Assembly (NCBI RefSeq): GCF_010389155.1
Contig: NC_057763.1
Coordinates: 31,416,645 to 31,480,644 of the forward strand
Direction: 5' to 3'
DNA length: 64,000 bases
Source: Erigeron canadensis
Taxonomy: Eukaryota > Streptophyta > Magnoliopsida > Asterales > Asteraceae
Shown here: in pieces, positions 35,801 to 47,437 of the stretch
Numbering within the stretch: the first letter of the stretch is position 1
Layout: each line of letters opens with the position of its first letter
Made by a program: the position numbers and the translations under genes
The notes under the pieces: generated by a model
Seen by the model: the letters and a program-made list of their open reading frames with translations, nothing else
Databases searched by the model: none
Told to the model about the DNA's origin: nothing

Positions 35801-36543
35801 TGAAAAAACTAGTTTTTCTTTTTTTCGTAGCCTTAAAAAGCTCAAAGTGAAAGTATTTCTTTTGGCCAAATCTGTAATTAGACACAATGAACTTAAATCA
35901 GCTAATATGGTGTGTGACGTTCTGGTGAAGCCTCTTAGATTTAGTGTCTTAATTTCATGCTTCCAAGAAACTTTTGTTACTGAAGATGAGACACAAGCAA
36001 CAAGAAAACCACCCACTCTAGGGACTCTCCTTCTAAACAAGAAAATCTTGGTGGTTGATGATAATGTTGTAAACAGACGAGTAGCGGAAGGTGCTTTAAA
36101 GAAATATGGAGCTGTTGTCACATGTGTGGATAGCGGAAGGGCTGCATTAAATAAGCTTAGACCGCCTCATTGCTTTGATGCTTGTTTCATGGATCTCCAA
36201 ATGCCAGAAATGGACGGGTAAGTTTCTAATATCTTTACATTGCTGTTTAAATAAGCTCAGTTTTATTCTTAATTTGTTATTTCAATTTTCTAGGTTTGAA
36301 GCTACAAGACAGATCCGTGTTCTTGAGAATAAGGTTAATGAAATGATCCAGTCGGGTGAAGTAGGTGTCGAGGTGTTTGGAAATGTGGGTCATTGGCATG
36401 TGCCCATTTTAGCCATGACGGCTGATGTCATTCAAGCAACGGATGAAGAATGCATGAAGTGTGGGATGGATGGCTATGTCTCAAAACCGTTTGAGGAGGA
36501 ACAGCTGTATTCAGCTGCAGCTTGCTTCTTTGAGTCTGGTTAA
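29806..36543 (+). CDS. Cytokinin receptor histidine kinase, AHK2 type
   Basis: Hybrid sensor kinase that perceives cytokinin at the ER/plasma membrane and feeds the His-Asp phosphorelay. Twelve exons: 29806-30057, 31369-31950, 32317-32592, 32975-33144, 33234-33446, 33814-34000, 34082-34133, 34215-34444, 34560-34658, 35032-35663, 35753-36217, 36294-36543. They join to 1135 aa (AHK2 ~1176). Order: N-terminal membrane segments (~44-60, ~150-166, ~205-225), CHASE domain (~240-490), membrane segment ~510-530, HisKA with phospho-His H567 in SHEIRTPMNG, HATPase (N box ~675-685, D765 in EDTGVGIP, G794 region GGTGIGLS), a pseudo-receiver (~865-970), and a receiver with D1000/D1001, phospho-Asp D1045 and K1117. 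All catalytic residues are present. The long N-terminus and SSRGAG block point to AHK2 rather than AHK3/AHK4. The Met at 29806 (MSLNCKL) fits the family start; an upstream ATG at 29722 is less likely. Confidence 0.95.
33531..33661. repeat. T19 and G17 homopolymers in HK2 intron 5
   Basis: A run of 19 T (33531-33549) and a run of 17 G (33645-33661) lie about 95 bp apart in one intron. The transcribed strand would carry a G17 run able to form a G-quadruplex. Exact lengths may be affected by sequencing. Confidence 0.8.
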
Positions 36544-37211
36544 GAAGTTGAAGCGGTTAAGAAGGTGAACCACTAGCTAACCTGTGGTTAAGGTCTCACT
36601 CGTCTGGTTGAGTGGTTAAAAAGGTGCACCACTATCTAACCTGTGGTTAGGGCAGTCTGGTGGTTTATGATGGCTGGCAGTTTCTCACTATTAACAGCAT
36701 CATTATACACGCTATTGTTCCTTGCTGTGGTAACTTTTTACCTTGTATGGTACTCCAATTGAATCATGATCTTTTTACCGGAATCTTGATGATTTGTCGA
36801 ATCTACAGGAATCTGAGTTCAATCAGTTGATGAAAGATCGGCAGAAAAAATGAATTCCCATTTGGCAGCAGTATAATGTATGAGAGAATGACTGGGTTGA
36901 AGTCATGATCTCCTCATACCACAACCCTCAAGTCGTTTTGAAGGTCACATGTACATGTTTCTAGATTGATTGTACAAAGAAACAACATAGATCAGATTGT
37001 TTCAAGAGGGTCCTTGCAGGTGTTGTACAAGTTTTCAGATCATAATTATGTAAATTGTGAATTAGTTTGTTGTAACAAGTACATTCTAGTATGACATTCA
37101 CATTATGAATAGTTGACGGTTTCGTATTCAAGAAACTAGTCTCTAGGTTGAAACATATGTAAAAGAACTTGTAAACATAAATAGATTGTGTGGTTATTAT
37201 GACCTCTAAAT
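36544..37211. other. 3' region between convergent HK2 and F-box genes
   Basis: Presumed 3'UTRs. A local duplication, GTTAAGAAGGTGAACCACTA (36557) and GTTAAAAAGGTGCACCACTA (36614), with CTAACCTGTGGTTA after each, lies just behind the HK2 stop. No gene is seen. Confidence 0.5.
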
Positions 37212-38483
37212 TTAATTATGTACCCAATTTAGTGTACCAACATGAACAATTGTTTGACACAATTTGGGCATTTTAGGGAACACAACATTTTTAAACTCTT
37301 TCCATTTAGGATCATACTTGACCAACCTCCCTCCTCTATACTCTAACAAGATTTCTCCATTCTTCAAGACACAAAGAACCCGAACCATCCTCTTGCTTAA
37401 TGCTTGCCTCCATATCCCGTGTTGGTACTCATGGTTTGGCGCTTTCACATGGTACGCTCCATGAATCACAAACTCCTTCATCCAAGATTCCTTGATGCCG
37501 TATTGCTTCATAACCCAAATCTCCAACTTCCCATATCCACAGGGAGCAACAACTGCTAAACACCCTTGAACCGTGGCCAAATGATGGTTGCTGTTGATTA
37601 CTACCATATTACTAGCCTTCTTCACCACTTCAAACTTCTCGCTTTTTAAGTCAAATGAGATGATTTCTCGGTCTAAAACCCCAGAAACCCGACTAAGTCT
37701 ACTCAACCAATGAAGTCTCCCATTTACCAATGCAACTCCTTTCAATTGTCTATCAATCTGATAAGGCATTTTCCCAATGCATCTCCATGAACTCTTATTC
37801 ATTTGTTTGGAGATAGTGAGTACTTGAACTTCAGATTTCGGGTAATTCCTAATGTTTCTAATGACCCTTTTCCGCCCATGTGAGTTTCTATAATAAACAA
37901 TCTTAACAACCTTGTATTCCTTTGTAACTGGATGAAACCCGAACCCAAATATCACCTCTTGTTCATCAAACTGCTTAGATTTCGGTAACTCAAGATAGTC
38001 CCTTGAAAACGGGTTAAACACGTAAACAGGTTCCCTATATAGCGAATCCGACATACATAACAAACCATTACATGATCCCACAACATTAAACTCTGGCATG
38101 GAGTTACAAAAAGGAATAGATATCTTTCTTACAATATTTTCATCATGATCATTTGATGACAATTCAACAAAGGAGAGTTGGTTTCGAATTGGGTAATCAC
38201 AATGGAACATTAACATGGGGTCGTTTTTCGCCATCGCGACATGGTGAACCCGGGCTAGTTCAGGGTCCATAGACAATGAGTTCCATGAGTGACATACCAA
38301 CTTGAACTGAATCAAGCATGATATTGGCAGCCTAATGAGTATGTCCAAAAGCACATCTCTAGGTAAATTTTGTAACACAAAATTGTCACCATGAATTGCA
38401 TAATCTTGATCGTTATGATCATCAAGATCATGGAATAGCTTTAGTTTTTTGTTTGTGGGCTCAATTTGGAAAGATGAATCCAT
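37212..38483 (-). CDS. F-box protein with F-box-associated domain
   Basis: Single-exon gene of 423 aa. The N-terminal F-box (~38-80: NLPRDVLLDILIRLPISCLI, then FKLVCHSW) should bind SKP1/ASK and dock the protein into an SCF ubiquitin ligase. The rest is an F-box-associated interaction region with family marks GSCNGLLC (~136-143), NPFSRDYLELP, FGFGFHPVTKEYKVVKIVYY and GRLHWLSRL, a beta-propeller-like domain that selects the target. The target is unknown. The ATG is the first in frame and follows a candidate TATA box. No frame disruption is visible. It converges with HK2, with 668 bp between stop codons. Confidence 0.9.
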   Translation of the reverse strand: MDSSFQIEPTNKKLKLFHDLDDHNDQDYAIHGDNFVLQNLPRDVLLDILIRLPISCLIQFKLVCHSWNSLSMDPELARVHHVAMAKNDPMLMFHCDYPIRNQLSFVELSSNDHDENIVRKISIPFCNSMPEFNVVGSCNGLLCMSDSLYREPVYVFNPFSRDYLELPKSKQFDEQEVIFGFGFHPVTKEYKVVKIVYYRNSHGRKRVIRNIRNYPKSEVQVLTISKQMNKSSWRCIGKMPYQIDRQLKGVALVNGRLHWLSRLSRVSGVLDREIISFDLKSEKFEVVKKASNMVVINSNHHLATVQGCLAVVAPCGYGKLEIWVMKQYGIKESWMKEFVIHGAYHVKAPNHEYQHGIWRQALSKRMVRVLCVLKNGEILLEYRGGRLVKYDPKWKEFKNVVFPKMPKLCQTIVHVGTLNWVHN

Positions 38484-38629
38484 GGGATTTCAAGGAGAAA
38501 AAAGAATGTAAAATATGATGGTGTATAAGTAAGAACGATATTGTTATTTATTACATAATATGTAGTTGAAATGTTTGTATATATGCAATGAATTTGGTGG
38601 GTTCCACAACTTTGAATAATAATTTGGGA

Positions 38630-38640
38630 GCATATATAGG
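38630..38640 (-). promoter_or_regulatory. Candidate TATA box of the F-box gene
   Basis: CCTATATATGC on the minus strand, about 150 bp upstream of the F-box ATG. Confidence 0.45.
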
Positions 38641-38860
38641 TCATAAAAGTCTCTCTTTTTCCCCTTGAAAAAGGAGGTTGGAAAACAGATATGAATACAA
38701 CATTTGCAATAAATCAAAGCTAAAAATAAACCTTTTCAAAATATGTTATAAAAACAAATTAGTACCATAGTCATTTCTAATAATGATATTCATCACATTT
38801 TAAGGAATTTGAAATCAACCTTGCGTGAAAAGTTATTTTGAACAAATTATGTCACATTGT

Positions 38861-39068
38861 TCGGTGAAAATGCGCAATAAAAACCAATCATTTATTCTTC
38901 TTGATGCTATTATTTTCTATTTTGTTTATAGATAAAATGGGTGGAGCCTCTGATCCCATATATCGGTGAAAATGTGTAATAGAAACCAATCGTTTCTTCT
39001 TCTTGATATTATTATTTTCTATTTTGTTTATAGATAAAATGGGTGGAACCCTCTGATCTCATATATCG
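38861..39068. repeat. 102-bp tandem duplication
   Basis: TCGGTGAAAATGCGCAATAA at 38861 and TCGGTGAAAATGTGTAATAG at 38963 begin two units that both contain CTATTTTGTTTATAGATAAA and end CTCTGATC(C/T)CATATATCG. Confidence 0.85.
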
Positions 39069-39365
39069 TTTTGGTACAAAAAAACATAATGTATTAAAAT
39101 CGTATCCGATAAGTTACCATCATCATATATGGATTACAAAATATAATTTATCCACTTGTGTTTGACAAGTTTTAAACCTCTAACCCAAATACCAAATAAC
39201 ATCAAATATATATGTACTAACCAAAGAACCAAACTTTTTCTAAGCTTTCATAAAATATCAATTACATAGCAAACAATGGCTTGCATTTTTACAAAATCGC
39301 AAATCATGGTTTGTGATTTGCAAAATTATGAATCATGGCTAGCGAATCGCAAGTTACAAAAATTT
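39069..39365. other. Intergenic, no feature recognised
   Basis: Contains alternating short phrases such as AATCGCAAATCATGG and AATCATGGCTAGCGAATCGC, but no bounded element. Confidence 0.4.
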
Positions 39366-39378
39366 ACCAAAGTATGAT

Positions 39379-39617
39379 TTTTTTTATTTATTTTTTTTTT
39401 ACAAATGAATTTTACCTCAGACGCGTATGATGTGTGTTGATCGCACAAGGAAAGTGTCCCGCAATAAGCGGATCTTAAATAGCCGATCTCACCATACCAC
39501 CTCTTTTATTAGAAAATACCGTCGAGGAGAACTTACCAAGGCTCGAACTCGAGACCTTGGAGTAAACTCCTCCGGAGCCCCGCATAGCAGGTTTAGTGAA
39601 ACACCCCTGACCACTTG
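39379..39617 (-). repeat. tRNA-derived SINE, family E, with 13-bp target duplication
   Basis: Flanked by perfect 13-bp repeats ACCAAAGTATGAT (39366-39378, 39618-39630). On the minus strand the head reads CAAGTGGTCAGGGGTGTTTC (A box) and GGTCTCGAGTTCGAGCCTTG (B box), like a tRNA-Leu-derived SINE. It closes with an A-rich tail (39379-39402). The long target duplication and tail indicate a comparatively recent L1-driven insertion. Confidence 0.9.
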
Positions 39618-39630
39618 ACCAAAGTATGAT

Positions 39631-40303
39631 ATTAATAATATAAATTTTTGTCCTTTTAGTTTTTATTATTGTTTTTTATATCTCGTGCTACAACAACAAA
39701 GTGGAAAATAGATTATGAGTGAAATAATGATAAACATAATAACAATTCATGATAATTAGGTAACGGGGAGTGTGGCTTCTCAAGGAAGCCTCAAACTAAT
39801 GGAGACTTTAAATAAAGAGACCCATTAAGAAAGAAAAAGTAGCTATTGGGGAAGAAAAAGTAACGGTTGAAGGCTTTGGGTCATACGATGATTGGGTGTG
39901 CCAAATCCGATAGGGATCGATGACTGTTTTCTGAACGGGAACTCCCTAGGGCGATATAGGGGGCATGGAGTAGACAAAATGGGGGCGTTCTGGTTGCTTT
40001 TTGGACATGGCAAAAAGTGAGCACGTCTCACTCCGTATGGGCCAACGAAATAACTAAAAAATCATTAATGTACCCTCATGATGCGTGTGGAGGACTTATC
40101 GGGGCTCATGGCCTATCTACAACAAATAAATAGAAAAACAATAATCACGTAAAAATGTAAAATAAGGTTTATGGTTGTAGATAAAACTAAAATATAACTA
40201 ACCACGTGGGTGATTTGTTACGTTTTTACTTTTTACTCTACAATATATATGATCAAAACATTTAAATTACAATTTTCTTTTATTGCATGAAATCATTAGC
40301 TTT
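39631..40303. other. Intergenic, no feature recognised
   Basis: No gene or bounded repeat. A minus-strand frame at 39843-40031 lacks any recognisable feature. Confidence 0.4.
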
Positions 40304-40306
40304 TTA

Positions 40307-40676
40307 GGAGCAATGGTGTAGTCGGCAAAAAGTATCGGCTAGTATTGGTTCATTGGCAATCCTATACCACATTCATTGGCTAGTTTTGGCAAATTTAATC
40401 GCAAGTTTTGGCAAGTTACATCGGTTAGTTTTGGCCGATGCTAGTGAACGTTGGGAGCATCTTTGGTGACCTTTTTTTTTTGTTTTCTAGTGAAATTGAA
40501 TGTTTTTGCCAACAAATTGGCATATTGGCAAAAAAAAACTCAATTATACCATACAATTTGGCTAGTTTTTGGCAAGATTTGACAAGTTTTTGGCATATAC
40601 ACGTCTTTCTCTTATTGGCTAGAATTTAACCAAAACTTACCAATTTGCTACAAACTTGGCACTACACTATTGCCCG
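40307..40676. mobile_element. Tourist-type MITE (PIF/Harbinger)
   Basis: TTA duplications (40304-40306, 40677-40679) flank matching ends: GGAGCAATGGTGTAGT at the left and, from the right, CGGGCAATAGTGTAGT. The inside is full of GGC(T/A)AGTTTTGGCAAG phrases on both sides. 370 bp, non-coding; a 63-codon frame is incidental. Confidence 0.75.
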
Positions 40677-40909
40677 TTATAGTTTGAGTTTGACTTGATA
40701 GATGTATTCTTCAATGTTATGATACCGTGACACAAAACACAAATTTTTTGTCACCTTCAAAAAAATTTCTATTACGGATTCATGATACATTCCACAAAGA
40801 TTTTATATATTTATTTACACTTTTAGAATTTCATTATTTCAAAATGCGTGATTTACTAACATAACACTTTACACCTTAAATATGACCAATAATTATATAA
40901 ATATATATA

Positions 40910-41650
40910 CTAGGTTTGTTTCCCGCACATTGCGCGATTGTTAAAAAATCATTTAATAAAATTCGATACAAACATTTTTTAATTACAAAATTTTTAATTA
41001 CTATTATATATATATTTTTTTAACATGGAAACAAATAAAACAAAGATAACATATCAAATGCATTGAGCAATCTAATAACATTCATATGATTGGAGAAAAA
41101 AATAGCACTTCAATAAAGGGAGAAGCAACAACGTTGTTGAAAAAAAAGTCGGATTTTTGTTATGTATGATTGATAAGACAAACTTGCTAGTAAAACAAAA
41201 TATTTTTCAGACTAATTAGTGAACATTATAAGTTTTAAAGTGTTGGCTTAAAGTTCTCAACGTAGATTAACATTAAAAAACATGTAAACGCACATACACA
41301 TGGATAATTATATAAATCAACAAATTGTATGATATTGAATACATGTTAAATATGTCAAATGAATATGTTCTACTACGAAAAGTCGAAAACTTATAGTTTT
41401 TGAAACAATCTTTATGTTTAAAATGTATTTCAATTTTCATATTAGATTTTGAAACAATCTTTATGTTTAAAAAAGTTACATACAGATATATCTAACTTGA
41501 TAAATAAAGAATAAATATTGTGAAAAACATATGAAGATGACACATAGCCTAAATCCTACGTGACAATGTTTAAGGACAACTTTAGGTTGAGGTGGATTGA
41601 GGTGGATAACTTTAAAATGTCAGGATTCTTATTGTTTTATTATGTATATG
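40910..41650 (-). mobile_element. Helitron-like element, family H3
   Basis: Read backwards, it ends CTAG (40910-40913) preceded by CGCGCAATGTGCGGG, a typical GC-rich Helitron 3' hairpin, with T outside. The 5' end is less sure; it lies near 41630-41650, where the minus strand reads ATAATAAAACAATAAGAATC. No helicase frame. Confidence 0.55.
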
Positions 41651-41711
41651 TATATGTATGTATATAGATATAGATATAAATATAGATAGATAGATATAGA
41701 TATAGATTGAG

Positions 41712-41758
<47 letters not shown>
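41640..41758. repeat. Compound microsatellite (TATG)n(ATAG)n(TA)n(GA)n
   Basis: Successive TATATG, AGATAT, (TA)14-like and (GA)11-like runs. The TIR element at 41762 lies immediately behind it, and its other flank is (AT)n, so the element probably inserted in an AT microsatellite. Confidence 0.85.
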
Positions 41759-41759
<1 letters not shown>

Positions 41760-41761
41760 GA

Positions 41762-43186
41762 GGGGTTATTTAAGAACTCCTAAAAAAAAACCCAAGAACT
41801 CATCTACACCCTTGGATCAAAGAAAATAGATGGACAAGATTAAAAATAAAAAACCCCTCTCAACACTAGGGGGTATTTTCGTCAGCTCCTTTTTTTTTCT
41901 CTCTTACTTACCCCTAATACATCCCGCTCTAGGGTTTAGGGTTTGAAGGTCGAGGGTTAGCCGGCTAACCCTCGGGCTTTAAACCCTAAACGCTGTAGTG
42001 GGAACCCTCATCCTTTTTAGGTTTTTAGGTCTTAGCATTTAGGGTTTAGATTTTCCAGGGTTTTTAGAATGTAGCTTCCCCCTCATATTAGCAATTAAGC
42101 TTTAGGGTTTAGGGTTTGAAGTTGTAAGGTTAGCCTGCTAACCCTACAACTTCAAACCCTAAACCCTAAAGCGTACCGTGTACCCGCTCTAGGGTTTAGG
42201 GTTTGAAGGTCGAGGGTTAGCCGATAGGCTAACACTCGGGCTTCAAACCCTAAACCCTAGAGTGGGAACCCTCATCCGTTTTAGGTTTTTAGGGTTTAGA
42301 TTTTCCTGGATTTTTAGAAAGTAGCCTCCCCCTCGGATTAGAAATTAAGCTTTAGGGTTTAGTATTTAGGGTTTTACAATGCGTCCTCATCATTTTTGAA
42401 CTTTATAAGTAACTTACCCATGTGTAGGTTGTACTTACCCATGGACAGGTTATACAACTCACCAGTTCCAGGTCTTTCCTACACATGTGTAGGTTGTACT
42501 TACACATGTGTAGGATGAACGTGATGGGAAAAAAAAACAAATTTAAAAAGTCGTTAAAAGTATATCGAATCGCATCTCTAATGAAAGAGGATGAAACCCT
42601 ACAACTTCAAACCCTAAACCCTAGAGTGGGAACCCTCATCCGTTTTAGGTTTTTAGGGTTTAGATTTTCCTGGATTTTTAGAAAGTAGCATCCCACTCGG
42701 ATTAGAAATTAAGCTTTAGGGTTTAGTATTTAGGGTTTTACAATGCGTCTTCATCATTTTTGAACTTTATAAGTAACTTACCCGTATGTAAGTTGTACTT
42801 ACCCATGGGCAGGTTATACAACTCACCAGATCCAGGTCTTTCTTACACATGTGTAGGTTGTACTTACACATGTGTAGGATGAACGTGATGGGAAAAAAAA
42901 CGAAATTAAAAAAGTCGTCGAAAGTATATCGAATCGCATCTCTAATGAAAGAGGATGAAATTTCAAGACTACCCATGTTTTTTTTTCCATCTAACGATCT
43001 ACGGTTTGTAAGATAAAAGTTTTTTAATGATTTAGATATTTTTTGATTTAATTAGAGGAGAGAGAAAAAGAGTGTTGAACAACTTTTTTAATAATGACAA
43101 ACATGCCCTTTCTGATCTTGATGAATGGAGGGCTGAGATTGGTTCTCGCGTTTTGTTTTTTTTGTGGTTCTCAAAATAACTCACCC
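41762..43186. mobile_element. TIR element carrying TTTAGGG-like hairpins
   Basis: Ends pair as inverted repeats: GGGGTTATTTAAGAAC near 41763 and, from the right, GGGGTGAGTTATTTTGAGAAC near 43186. Similarity continues inward (AAAAAAAACC, AAGAACTCATCT versus GAGAACCAATCT). Inside lie three hairpins at 41927-42262 and a 364-bp tandem duplication (about 42251-42614 and 42615-42965) with repeated ACACATGTGTAGGTTGTACT. The end of each unit contains AAAGTATATCGAATCGCATC, the module also found in the fold-back element at 1075-2137. Superfamily undetermined. Confidence 0.6.
41927..42262. repeat. Three successive ~75-nt telomere-motif hairpins
   Basis: Hairpin 1 (about 41927-42000) has at its centre a perfect 24-bp palindrome, GAGGGTTAGCC/GGCTAACCCTC. 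Hairpin 2 (42100-42171) has 35-nt arms with one mismatch. Hairpin 3 (42187-42262) has 36-nt arms with about three mismatches around a GATA loop. The arms begin CTAGGGTTTAGGGTTTGAAG or CTTTAGGGTTTAGGG, so plant telomere-like units lie in both orientations. Confidence 0.85.

Positions 43187-43189
<3 letters not shown>

Positions 43190-43222
<33 letters not shown>
43190..43222. repeat. (AT)n microsatellite
   Basis: About 14 AT units adjoining the right end of the TIR element. Confidence 0.85.
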
Positions 43223-43226
<4 letters not shown>

Positions 43227-43599
43227 TTATTTACTAAAAGTTTTACTTTTTATTATTAACTCCTATATTAGTAACTTGTCTTGCTTTAGATACTTTTGTT
43301 ATTTGAATACGAAAATAATATGAAAAAAATATATAAGATAAAACGGACCTTATGATATACAATATACAAATAAGTATTTTCAACTATATAAACCTATGCA
43401 AAAATTATTTTAGCAATTATTTATGACAAACATCAATTAGAAAAACCAATCTCTATATACATTGTAGAACAACTACGTTACTTTGACATATAGAACATGC
43501 ATATAAAAGTAATGAATCAATCATAGATATAACAAATAAAAGAAAAAAAATGAAGAAACAGATAGAATTTTTCTTTCTCCTTTTAGACTATAGAAAAAA

Positions 43600-44606
43600 C
43601 TAGAGTTTAGACCCGTTTCCAACACTGAATACGAAGCTTACGACATTATTAATATTAGATATTAATACATGTAACTCATAAAAGCTTATAAGTTCAAAGT
43701 TGAAGATATAAATAGATAATAAGTGTTCAATTCAAATGTCAAAAATGTTAAGCTAATAAAAAGAAAACTAATGTAATAAAAGAACATTAGAAGTATATAC
43801 CCCCTTTCATCATTTGAAAGACTTCTTTATAAACGAAACTTGTTTAAGGTATCACATATTAACACCTTAAAGCCTTTTCTCGACTTAACTCGAGAAACAG
43901 CAATGTACAATTGTTCGTGTGTGAAAAACGGGATTTGTAGATAGAGAACCAATTTTAATAACATTGTAAAAATAATTATTTTAGTTATTTGTTTTTTATT
44001 AATTAAATAAATATATGTAAAAACTAAATAGTGACATCAGCGAGAGTCAAATTGATAAAATTGAGCGATATGATTGGTTAATAAGTCATTAGTTCAACTG
44101 TCTTTTATTATATATTAAAATTAAAATAAAATAAAATAAAATAGTACAATTACTATTAAAATCTTTATATATTTACATTAAATTAAATATATTTATAATT
44201 AATTATATATATATATATGATAGAACATATTATTGGATATATATTAGTTATTATTTCATTGGATAAATATTAGCTATTATTCTATTGGATATATATTAGC
44301 TATTATTATTTATTTATTATATTAAAATTAGTGGGTAAAACATGTAAATTTGTGATGAAAAACATATATTAGTTATTATTTTATTGGATAAATATTAGCT
44401 ATTATTCTATCGGATATATATTATCTATTATTATTATTTATTTATTATATTAAAACTAGTTGGTAAAAAGTATAAATTTATGTTGGAAAACAAAAAAGTG
44501 TAAATTAAAGTCAAAATTGAAAAAACAAAAGTCAACATTAAAAAATCGAGAGTTGTGATTGGTCAATAAGTTATTAGAGTAATTATATTTTAGTATAATA
44601 AAAAAT
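43600..44606 (-). mobile_element. Non-autonomous Helitron, family H1 copy 3
   Basis: Read backwards it ends CTAG (43600-43603) with a decayed form of the family hairpin (CCCGTTTCCAACACTGAATA). The body includes both 5'-end-like blocks: GGTTAATAAGTCATTAGTTC near 44076 and GGTCAATAAGTTATTAGAG near 44562, as in copy 1. Tandem units TTAGCTATTATT(C/T)TATTGGAT expand the middle. Confidence 0.7.
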
Positions 44607-44931
44607 TATCATATATTTCATAATGATAACAAAAATACAAAGACTTGAACACATATATTAAGTCGGTGTAAAGTAGGTAAAAAGGTGTCGTACATTTAGT
44701 TTGGTAGGTTTGTTTGAGCCCAAAACTTTAATTAATAATTCAAAATATATGGCCTATTTTTATAGCATGACAGTAAAGATTAATACTATATATATATAGT
44801 TATATACTTACATCGTTGAGTAATCTTTATTTCTGATAACATCAAAGTATCAAACATTTTCACAATGCCATGTGCAAGTTAAGTAAAATTTCAATATACC
44901 AAAAATCAACTTCACTACTATTAACCTGTAT

Positions 44932-45939
44932 CTCTCTATATAACTAAGAGATCGATAATATGTTTTTTTCTTAGGTAGCACTTATCTTTTTGTGCCAACT
45001 AGACTTTTTTCTTAGATGTCATTTTATAATAATTTTAATATTTTTTTTAGATATATTGACATTTAGATTTATATTTTTTAATGCTCATGTGGCATTTCAT
45101 TTGCCACGTCATAATTTTAATGTTTTTTTAATTAATCTTAAATAGCAAAGAAAAAAGTCAAATACAAGATTATAACTCATGACCTCTAACTTTTAGTATT
45201 ATACACAAACCACTTGATCTAACTTAATATTTGTTTATATTTTGCAAACTACGGTAGATATTCATTGCATATTAAAATTAATTAAAAGACATTCATAATA
45301 TATTGTCGATCTTTGTAACTTATCTCTTTTGATTTTCCTTTGTATTTAATTATCTTTATACGTGGTATATAATATACTTTAATATAATATAAAACTATAT
45401 TATAATGTTAATTACATCTAATATTTTACTAACCGATTATATTATCAATTTTAAATTAGATATTTACTTTATCAATTTCACACATATATATTTGATATTT
45501 AAATCTATATTTGTAACTTATCTTCATATAACTAAGATTCCGTATTTTGATAATATATGAGCGCAAAGATGTTCATATATGCTTTAGACCGCGTCTTTTT
45601 ATTAATTCAATGATAATTATCATTGTGCCGTTCTAAAAATAAAATAAAAAACTAATGATCATTGTTTTAAATGAGATTGTTTTTTATATTATATTTAATA
45701 TATATAGATCATTGAAAAAGAATTTTAGGATTTATATATATTTACGTTTCATTAGTCATGCTTTAACATATTTGATAAGTATATATATTATATATTTATA
45801 AATTAATAATTTTATTATTTGCATCAGTTGTAAATTGACTACTGTTTATATTATCATAAACTATGAATAATAATATAATTCCCAGTTAATTTTAGTTTAA
45901 GTTCTCAGTTAGTCCCGCATAACGTGCGAGTTTAATCTA
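44932..45939 (+). mobile_element. Helitron-like element, family H4
   Basis: Begins TCTCTCTATATAACTAAG and ends in CCCGCATAACGTGCGAG (imperfect stem) followed by TTTAAT, CTAG (45936-45939) and T. It has no coding capacity. A tRNA-like segment (TAGATCAAGTGGTTTG on the minus strand with GGTCATGAGTTATAATC) near 45160-45225 suggests an embedded SINE remnant. Confidence 0.6.
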
Positions 45940-45951
45940 GTATATATATAA

Positions 45952-47437
45952 TTCTCTATATCAATTTGATGATGTGGCGATCTTATCAGTTTTTTCATAC
46001 GTATCATTTTTATATCGATTTGGTTTATGCTTTTACCTTATGTGTCGTCTTTACCTCCATTTGATTTATATATTTGCCATTTCACCCAATATATCTATAT
46101 TAAATAGCATTGCATCAAAGTAAAAAAATTGCTAGGCTTCGATCCGGCTACCTGATGCATAAACACTAGATTGTAAAACCATCGGACCAATGTTAATGTT
46201 GTTTATCAAATTTAATCCCATAAACTATTACCTAAAGTTTCGGATCACACTAAATTAATTTTTATCTTTTTATATAATTTTTAAAAATACCTTAATCTTT
46301 CTTCACTCTACATATTCACTTAAAATTCAAAATTTATATACAATGATTTTATTATATGAGACGTATGTCTACACAATGTGGCAACGATAGTGGTAATGCG
46401 CGTTGTTGTGGTGGCAGCAACGAATAACGGAGGTGGTGGTGACGGTTGTTTCGATGGTGGCGATGACAGGTAGTGGGGGAGACAATAATGGTGAATGTAA
46501 AAGTAATTATAATGTTAAAGGATTTAGTGTACTTATCTTAAGAGTTGAGGGATTTATGTTATAAATTATTTCATTAATGGTATTATTCATATATTAGGTG
46601 GAAATGTTTAAATTAGTGAATAAAAGAGAGAGTTATTATAGTTTCATAGTTTCCTTTTTTAATTTTAACTTTAAATAGACTTTTTTTTATTATAATATTT
46701 GATGAAAATTACAACTAATGAAAATATATATAAAACTCAATCAACTCATATAAATTTTATCAACTATTATATAACATAAATAAAAATATTTAAGATCAAA
46801 GTGAAAAAATGAAAACTTTGAAAATTCAAAACATGACAGTTCTAATGGAACAAAGAGAATACTATTGATTTTCAAAACTAAATAAATAATCCTAATATGT
46901 ATTAAAATTTTTAAAATGATATTTGTTTTTAGACCAATATAATCTTATATATTTTTTGCATTTAATATATACTACATTTCTTTTCATTACAATATCAATT
47001 AAATAGAAATATATTATGAATAAAACAATTAACTTCTTATTTGTTTCCAAACAAATGATTGCTATCCATAGTATTTTTTTTCCAACTAAACAAACATATT
47101 AATATCTATTCTTAATGATTTTTGTCTTTGGACCAATTTAATTTAATAAATAATTGAAAAAGACTTCTAATCATTTAACTAATACTGGGAAAATTAAAAA
47201 GTTATTCAAAAATAATCAAAAATACATATGAGTTTTATTTTTATTTTCATCAATTGTGTTATTTTAATTTTAATCACATTATTAAGTATAAACAATATTT
47301 GCACAAAAATATATATCCACATCTACTTTATAATATATAATCACTCACCTCAATTTTTACGGATATTTCTATTTATATATTATTTACGAGATACTATGAA
47401 ATAAAATACAGATGTGCAACGCACGAGGTATAAATTA
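45952..47437 (+). mobile_element. Helitron-like element, family H4, second copy in tandem
   Basis: Starts TCTCTATATCAATTTGATG only 12 bp beyond the previous element. It ends with the stem GTGC-AAC-GCAC (about 47414-47424) and ATTAG before T, a mutated CTAG. It includes a GGTGG-rich repeat (46365-46640) and a tRNA-like block near 46140-46195. Confidence 0.45.
46365..46640 (-). repeat. GGTGG-rich dispersed repeat, copy 4
   Basis: ACACAATGTGGCAACG, GGAGGTGGTGGTGACGG, then GGTGAATGTAAAAGTAATTA and AT-rich sequence; same order as copies at 720, 8829 and 27795. Confidence 0.4.

Noticed and set aside
35007..36121. Antisense frames of 153 and 163 codons over HK2
   Set aside because: They are shadows of the kinase exons; the sense strand encodes conserved catalytic motifs.
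41927..42262. Interstitial telomere array
   Set aside because: TTTAGGG units are few, interrupted and arranged as inverted arms rather than head-to-tail.
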